NCBI GenBank assembly: GCA_964402955.1
Contig: CAYOEZ010000002.1
Span: forward strand, 1-64,000
DNA: 64,000 nt
Reading direction: 5' to 3'
From: CAYOEZ01 sp964402955
GTDB lineage: Bacteria > Chloroflexota > DTOL01 > DAOUCN01
The notes under the pieces are model-generated. The model worked only from the letters and a program-made list of their open reading frames with translations, did no database searches and was not told the origin of the DNA. The position numbers were made by a program, and so were the translations under genes. Shown in pieces: positions 61,201 through 64,000 of the stretch (positions within the stretch are counted from its first letter, which is position 1; the number at the start of each line of letters is the position of its first letter).

Positions 61201-63297
61201 ATCAATGTAGCTGTCCATGCTCGGCGCGCTGGCGTGGCCAGTGATGCTGACCATGTGGATGACCTCGTCGCCCGTCCCTGCATCGAGAACCAGATCGGCG
61301 CCATCCAATCCGGCTGCCAGATAGGCGTCTTGGAGCGTAACGGTCGTCGTCAGCCAGGTGTTGGAGTTGCTCTTGTTGATCAGGTAGCGCTGCGTCGCGC
61401 CCGCAACGTCCTTGTAGACCAGGCTGAAACTGTCGCTGCCCTGATCGAGGTACTTGACCGTCACATCGTACCAGACGCCGCTGGGATCTGCGCTCTGCGG
61501 CTTCTGCTTCCAGAAGGGCCAGCGCTGGTCAACGGCAAAACCGATCGTCTTCACGCCCTGCGCGCTGTTTGTACGCCGGGCCATGAGTGCAAAGGGATGA
61601 TCGAGGGCCGCTGCCGGCAGGCTGAATGGCGCTGCCGCAAGCTGCGCCCGTCTGACTAGCGGCGCCGAACTGGCGAGGCGCAGGCCATAGGTTGCGTCGT
61701 CCATCCAGCCTGTCTGAGTGACTGAGCCGCGGGTTGGCGTGATGTATTCGGTATAACGCATCGCCACCCACACCTCATTCGTGGTGGTGATGCTGCGTCC
61801 CAGATAGGTGCGTGTGAAGTCGAGCAACCAGGGCGCCTCGCGGCTCATCGTCTCGACCCAGCCGTTGAAATCCATGAAGTCCGGGAAGGTACTGAGACCG
61901 GCCAGAATGCTGAAATAGCGGTTCTGCATCGCCGCGGCGCCTGCCCCCAGTACGCTATCGCTATAGGCATTCTCCCAGGCGATGGGCAAGGTGGTCGAGT
62001 ACATGCTCATGATCTGCCAGGTGCCGCGGCCGTTGCTCTGCCACTGGTTGTTGTTGTCGTAAACAAGCGTCGCCTGTTTCAGCCCGATGGGTGGGTTCAG
62101 CTTGGCAGCAGCCAGAACATCCACACGGTCCTTGCCGCTGGACGTAAACTGGAAGTAGAGCGGCTTAGTGGGGAAGGCGCTGCGCCAGGCATGAGCCAGG
62201 TCATTGTTAGCGCCGGGCTTGACGACTGCATCCAGATAGGCCGCCTCGGGCATGCTCTTGTAGACCTGCGCCTTCAATGCGCAGCCCGCAAAGTCTTTCG
62301 TTGCCTGGCCATACTCCTGGTCGATGCCCGGGCCAAAGACGACGGCAACGATCTGTCCATCTTTGTCATAGCGCGCGCCAAGGGCAGCAACAAACTCGCG
62401 GTAATACTTCTGCCAGGTCGCGTTATCATACTTGGGGACAATGCCAACTGTTCTCGTCACGCAGCCGGCCACGGGGCCCACCTCGGCCAGGTAGGAACCG
62501 CCGTCGCTCTTCAGCGAGCCGATGCTTCCGTCGGCCATGGTATACGTGATCGGGCGCGTCAACGTCGAGCTGATCTGCTTGCGCACAAAATCGGGCGTAT
62601 AGTCCTGGTAGACAAAGCGGGCGCTGAGGGTGTCTTTGCCAGCCACATGTGCAATCTGCTTGGACGACGGCACAGATTCGTTTTCGACAATCTCGAGGAT
62701 GATTGGCTTGCTGATGACAGTCCCGTTCTGCAAGGTGACGGTCATCGCCGCCGCCTGCGCCAGATACTTGTCGATGGCCGACCAATCGTATTGCCCCGGC
62801 CCGCTCTGCAAGGATCCCCAGCCAAAGACAGCCAGTGAGCCAATCGCTCCGGCCTGAGGGTTCTGGGTGGTGAAGTTGGTATTACGCCAGTCGTAGAACG
62901 AGTAGATGACGGGGGGGACGCCCAAAGCCGCGGGGGGCAACACCTGGGCTACGGTAGCCTTGACCGGTAGCGATGGTGTCTGGGCCGCGCCCGTGACGGT
63001 CAGGCTGCGCGTTGCAATAGCCGTCGTCGCCAGACCAGGTGATGGGCTGGCCGGGGTATTTGCAGCTACCGGCACAGCCGCGGCGGCAGGCGTCGCCGCT
63101 TCTCCCTTTCCCACAAGGGTGTCGGGAGTTGACGACGCCGCCGGCGTTGCCGTGGCGGTCGCTGCGGGAAGAATCTGACGCAGGGCAAAAACGACCGCCA
63201 GAGCTATGATAATCACGAAGATGAAGGCCAGAGCAGGTATCAGGCCAGAGGAGCGTGGCGCACCGCTAGGGGAAGTGTCGCCCTCACCACTCGCCAT
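58231..63297 (-). CDS. Giant membrane-anchored protein with two glycosidase-like barrels and a malectin domain
   Basis: A 1688-residue protein with GGAGG before the ATG. Order: basic N terminus, membrane anchor (about 19-40), Pro/Ala/Thr linker, module 1 (about 135-690), linker, module 2 (about 759-1340), malectin-like domain (about 1389-1545), Pro/Thr-rich stalk, coiled-coil tail (about 1650-1688). Both modules have YDWRNxxF, a GxxxxWSxxD/DWTxxD stretch, a run ending in ILE(I/F), KYxN(A/P)TWQ and (F/L)GPG(I/M)D(Q/E)EYG, resembling GH42-like glycosidases with Glu/Asp as possible acid/base and nucleophile. The enzyme class is unproven. It appears to be the first gene of the surface-glycan operon. 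Confidence 0.78.
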   Translation of the reverse strand: MASGEGDTSPSGAPRSSGLIPALAFIFVIIIALAVVFALRQILPAATATATPAASSTPDTLVGKGEAATPAAAAVPVAANTPASPSPGLATTAIATRSLTVTGAAQTPSLPVKATVAQVLPPAALGVPPVIYSFYDWRNTNFTTQNPQAGAIGSLAVFGWGSLQSGPGQYDWSAIDKYLAQAAAMTVTLQNGTVISKPIILEIVENESVPSSKQIAHVAGKDTLSARFVYQDYTPDFVRKQISSTLTRPITYTMADGSIGSLKSDGGSYLAEVGPVAGCVTRTVGIVPKYDNATWQKYYREFVAALGARYDKDGQIVAVVFGPGIDQEYGQATKDFAGCALKAQVYKSMPEAAYLDAVVKPGANNDLAHAWRSAFPTKPLYFQFTSSGKDRVDVLAAAKLNPPIGLKQATLVYDNNNQWQSNGRGTWQIMSMYSTTLPIAWENAYSDSVLGAGAAAMQNRYFSILAGLSTFPDFMDFNGWVETMSREAPWLLDFTRTYLGRSITTTNEVWVAMRYTEYITPTRGSVTQTGWMDDATYGLRLASSAPLVRRAQLAAAPFSLPAAALDHPFALMARRTNSAQGVKTIGFAVDQRWPFWKQKPQSADPSGVWYDVTVKYLDQGSDSFSLVYKDVAGATQRYLINKSNSNTWLTTTVTLQDAYLAAGLDGADLVLDAGTGDEVIHMVSITGHASAPSMDSYIDLSVTDRNGWIALQKDAQATATALARLPGVLATPTINKSLWLPLAEPKASAPVDVQITPPGRPTIAPIYYAFYDWRNIDFGALYPDLPAIGSQPVFGWHQVHLGPNQFDWTIVDTYLRDAANMTVTMVNGAVISKPIILEFTSNESEVYSSQILHNPKYANSVDPYAARFAFHDYSPQFVKDLISAPLSRPITYALPSGQMATLTKDGGSYLVDVWPGTRSCITRTVGIVPKYNNPTWQLYYKQFLTALGQRYSSNTQIQAFLLGPGMDEEYGSNTKDFFECPLRDMNPLMSNTAYLQVVIKSGPNNDLLDAARQAFPNKPVLLQFTGDGKDFTNTVMKENPYAFPIGLKQATLTNDMSNQWQNNGVGTIQIMQRYSDTTYIAWENAYPWGGPGARGTQVRYQTILAGLTTFPAYYDFMGHWMYDYELTDLGVFSWVQAHFGRTITNTEDVWVVLRDTDYWPPISGGSLTYGGWHDDFTYALHRLGPESNINNPVIKTAAMGAAPYNVPTTTLNHIYSFIDRRTDNASGNNIMGVYVDPRWGYYNQTTKAQDAVNGAWYDVSVKYLNIGTDTLSLSYMSFDNVTRTQMIRKTDTRAWVTATLVLNDAVWAHRLALGADLILNSDPQNGGLDEIVHMFEIKGHRGGGPTPTPSWSPTPKPTRTVTRTAISGSPTSTRTATPTGSWTPATPVPFQELRVRAGGPLYVDSAGNTWVADQPYTDGSWGFYVGDLGGTYTSAIAVTGTADPLLYQTERWFANTGGSYIFNVPNGPYEVELRFAEIFGRDPGKRIFNVQLNRVTVLDQLDIAATVGQNIALSRTFNTTVGDGQLVVNFIPIKDSAKIASLRVSKVGVQTATPTATVTPGGPTATRTATAVPPTVTATRTATSLVVATATATLTATRTATPLVVATATATATRTVTPASTAVASATATATSVASPTASLTATAIVPPTPTAGPGLESQLDTVEKRYQSLLDLVSRLLQILRLFGGIQ

Positions 63298-63384
63298 TGT
63301 GTCCTCCTGTGGGGGTTGAGCTGAAACATCGTGTGTCTTGGGCCGGACAGGTGGGCGTCACAGCATTGTGACACTATCTACATA

Positions 63385-63414
63385 AGTATAACACACACAG
63401 AACAATTGTGTCAA
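63385..63414 (-). promoter_or_regulatory. Promoter of the surface-glycan cluster
   Basis: On the - strand TTGACA (63414-63409) and TATACT (63390-63385) are spaced by 18 bp. The leader to the ATG at 63297 is about 80 nt. It is the only clear promoter upstream of the genes running to 52.4 kb, suggesting one long transcript. Confidence 0.7.
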
Positions 63415-63556
63415 GTTGGCTTATCAATGATACAATATATGGTATGTCGTCAGGATGGTGATACCACTTGTAGTAGCATCAAGAACGGAACACTATCGCT
63501 TGTCACGCCACACTCGGGATATACAACGCAGGAAGCACGTCAATAGGCGCGGCAAA

Positions 63557-63587
63557 GGCGGCCAAAGCCCCCTGCCTTTGGCCGCCT
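63557..63587. terminator. Hairpin after the OB-fold gene
   Basis: GGCGGCCAAAG (63557-63567) pairs with CTTTGGCCGCC (63576-63586) around an 8-base loop. It lies about 90 bases beyond the - strand OB-fold gene stop and could end its transcript. No T-run is visible. Confidence 0.55.
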
Positions 63588-63670
63588 ACCCGTTCCTGCC
63601 TGCTGCCTGCTCCCTACTCCCTGCTCCCTACTCCCTACTCCCTACTCCCTGCACCCTACTCCCTTCTCCC
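63588..63670. repeat. CCCTACT heptamer array
   Basis: On the + strand the segment is a near-tandem of CCCTACT/CCCTGCT units (about ten to eleven copies), reading AGGGAGT/AGGGAGC on the - strand. It is the longest of the heptamer arrays in the window and lies at the end of the surface cluster. Confidence 0.75.
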
Positions 63671-63676
63671 CGCCCG

Positions 63677-63970
63677 CTATAGTTGCGGCCCATCGTCCTC
63701 CAGCCCTCTGTGCCTGTGCCCCAGCGACGGATCGAAGTGCGGATCATGCGCCGGCGCGCCGCCGTAGACAAACGCCACGCAGGCATCCTGCGTGTCAGTC
63801 TCATCGAAGAAGACGACGCCGCACTCACCACCCACGACCACCGCCCACCACCCCAGCGCATGGCTGACCGGGATGCCCTCACGATAGGTTGCCTGTGCGC
63901 CAAGGACTTGCACCGTTGCAGTGTGACTGGCGCGGTCATAGCCACGAACGATGCCACGACGGATGTCCAT
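63677..63970 (-). CDS. Phage baseplate-like OB-fold protein
   Basis: A 97-residue protein starting at ATG 63970 with GAGGAGC upstream. GIVRGYDRASHTATVQVLGAQ, GIPVSHALG and GGECGVVFFDETDTQDACVAFVYGG follow the order of OB-fold domains at the N terminus of phage baseplate proteins such as gpV/Gp5. The short C terminus (PHFDPSLGHRHRGLEDDG) is His/Asp-rich. No other phage gene is seen within the window; its operon partners, if any, lie beyond 64000. Domain call is tentative. Confidence 0.55.
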   Translation of the reverse strand: MDIRRGIVRGYDRASHTATVQVLGAQATYREGIPVSHALGWWAVVVGGECGVVFFDETDTQDACVAFVYGGAPAHDPHFDPSLGHRHRGLEDDGPQL

Positions 63971-64000
63971 CTCTGCTCCTCGGGTATCGGGTGTCGGGAA

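Noticed and set aside
63588..63670. CRISPR-like array of short repeats
   Set aside because: The units are 7 bases with no spacers; no cas genes are near.
48560..63970. Complete prophage interpretation of the 48-64 kb region
   Set aside because: Large proteins there have membrane anchors or signal peptides and sugar-binding domains; no capsid, terminase, portal or integrase genes were seen. Only the last small gene is phage-like.

Overview
The window reads as a metagenome-assembled scaffold (it contains one run of exactly 100 N at 10317-10416) from a GC-rich bacterium, most probably a member of the Chloroflexota. The assignment is inference. It rests on Pro/Thr-rich linkers (PTPTATP type) in many exported proteins, a surface protease ending in an LFLPVI-type motif, a LexA operator of the GAAC-N4-GTTC type, and the general gene content. 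No rRNA, tRNA or CRISPR array was seen.

Region by region. 0-10.3 kb is mostly housekeeping on the + strand: the end of an ABC sugar-importer ATPase, archaeal-type phosphoglycerate mutase, hisC overlapping an AIR-synthase-like gene, a DUF2227 membrane protein, an Eis-like acetyltransferase, an ABC-F ATPase and coaE. Two tandem signal peptidases I lie on the - strand. 10.4-16.6 kb holds a secreted NPCBM/GH36-like glycosidase, a YfhO-type membrane protein and a histidine phosphatase. 16.5-22.4 kb (- strand) holds an MFS transporter with an apparently non-canonical start, an orphan antiporter-like membrane protein, miaB carrying an in-frame palindromic insertion, cinA/pncC, an unlisted 36-residue membrane protein and a methyltransferase.

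22.4-26.8 kb is an accessory island: HicAB, two PIN-domain modules, a DUF433 gene, a DUF2283 pair and a short tubulin/FtsZ-fold protein. It is littered with broken copies of the methyltransferase 5' end. One of these is fused in frame to a duplicated 3' end of alaS, a recombination scar 0.6 kb from intact alaS. 26.8-44.9 kb holds alaS, a PP-loop ATPase, a TPR protein, a cupin, a subtilisin-fold protease with Glu where His is expected, a phosphomutase-like enzyme, surE, gyrA with a disordered basic tail of about 300 residues, a broken MNT/HEPN pair abutting gyrA, a WG-repeat lipoprotein, a DUF433/DUF5615 pair and a J-domain/Ig-like protein.

44.9-48.3 kb is a + strand operon under a promoter with two LexA boxes: lexA, a Cys-rich protein, a soluble FtsK-type DNA motor without the transmembrane or gamma domains, and two small proteins. 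48.5-63.3 kb is a surface-glycan cluster on the - strand. It encodes a protein with five malectin domains, a CBM9/malectin protein, and two membrane-anchored proteins with glycosidase-like barrel modules (one single, one double). Three of these end in a short coiled coil after a Pro/Thr-rich stalk, and a mosaic pseudogene records a segmental duplication. The window ends with a phage-baseplate-like OB-fold gene and GGGTNNN heptamer repeats that recur in several intergenic gaps.

The strongest candidates for something undescribed are the in-frame palindromic element in miaB, the alaS/methyltransferase chimera in the toxin-antitoxin island, the minimal tubulin-like protein, the lexA-FtsK operon, and the coiled-coil-tailed malectin/glycosidase surface cluster.
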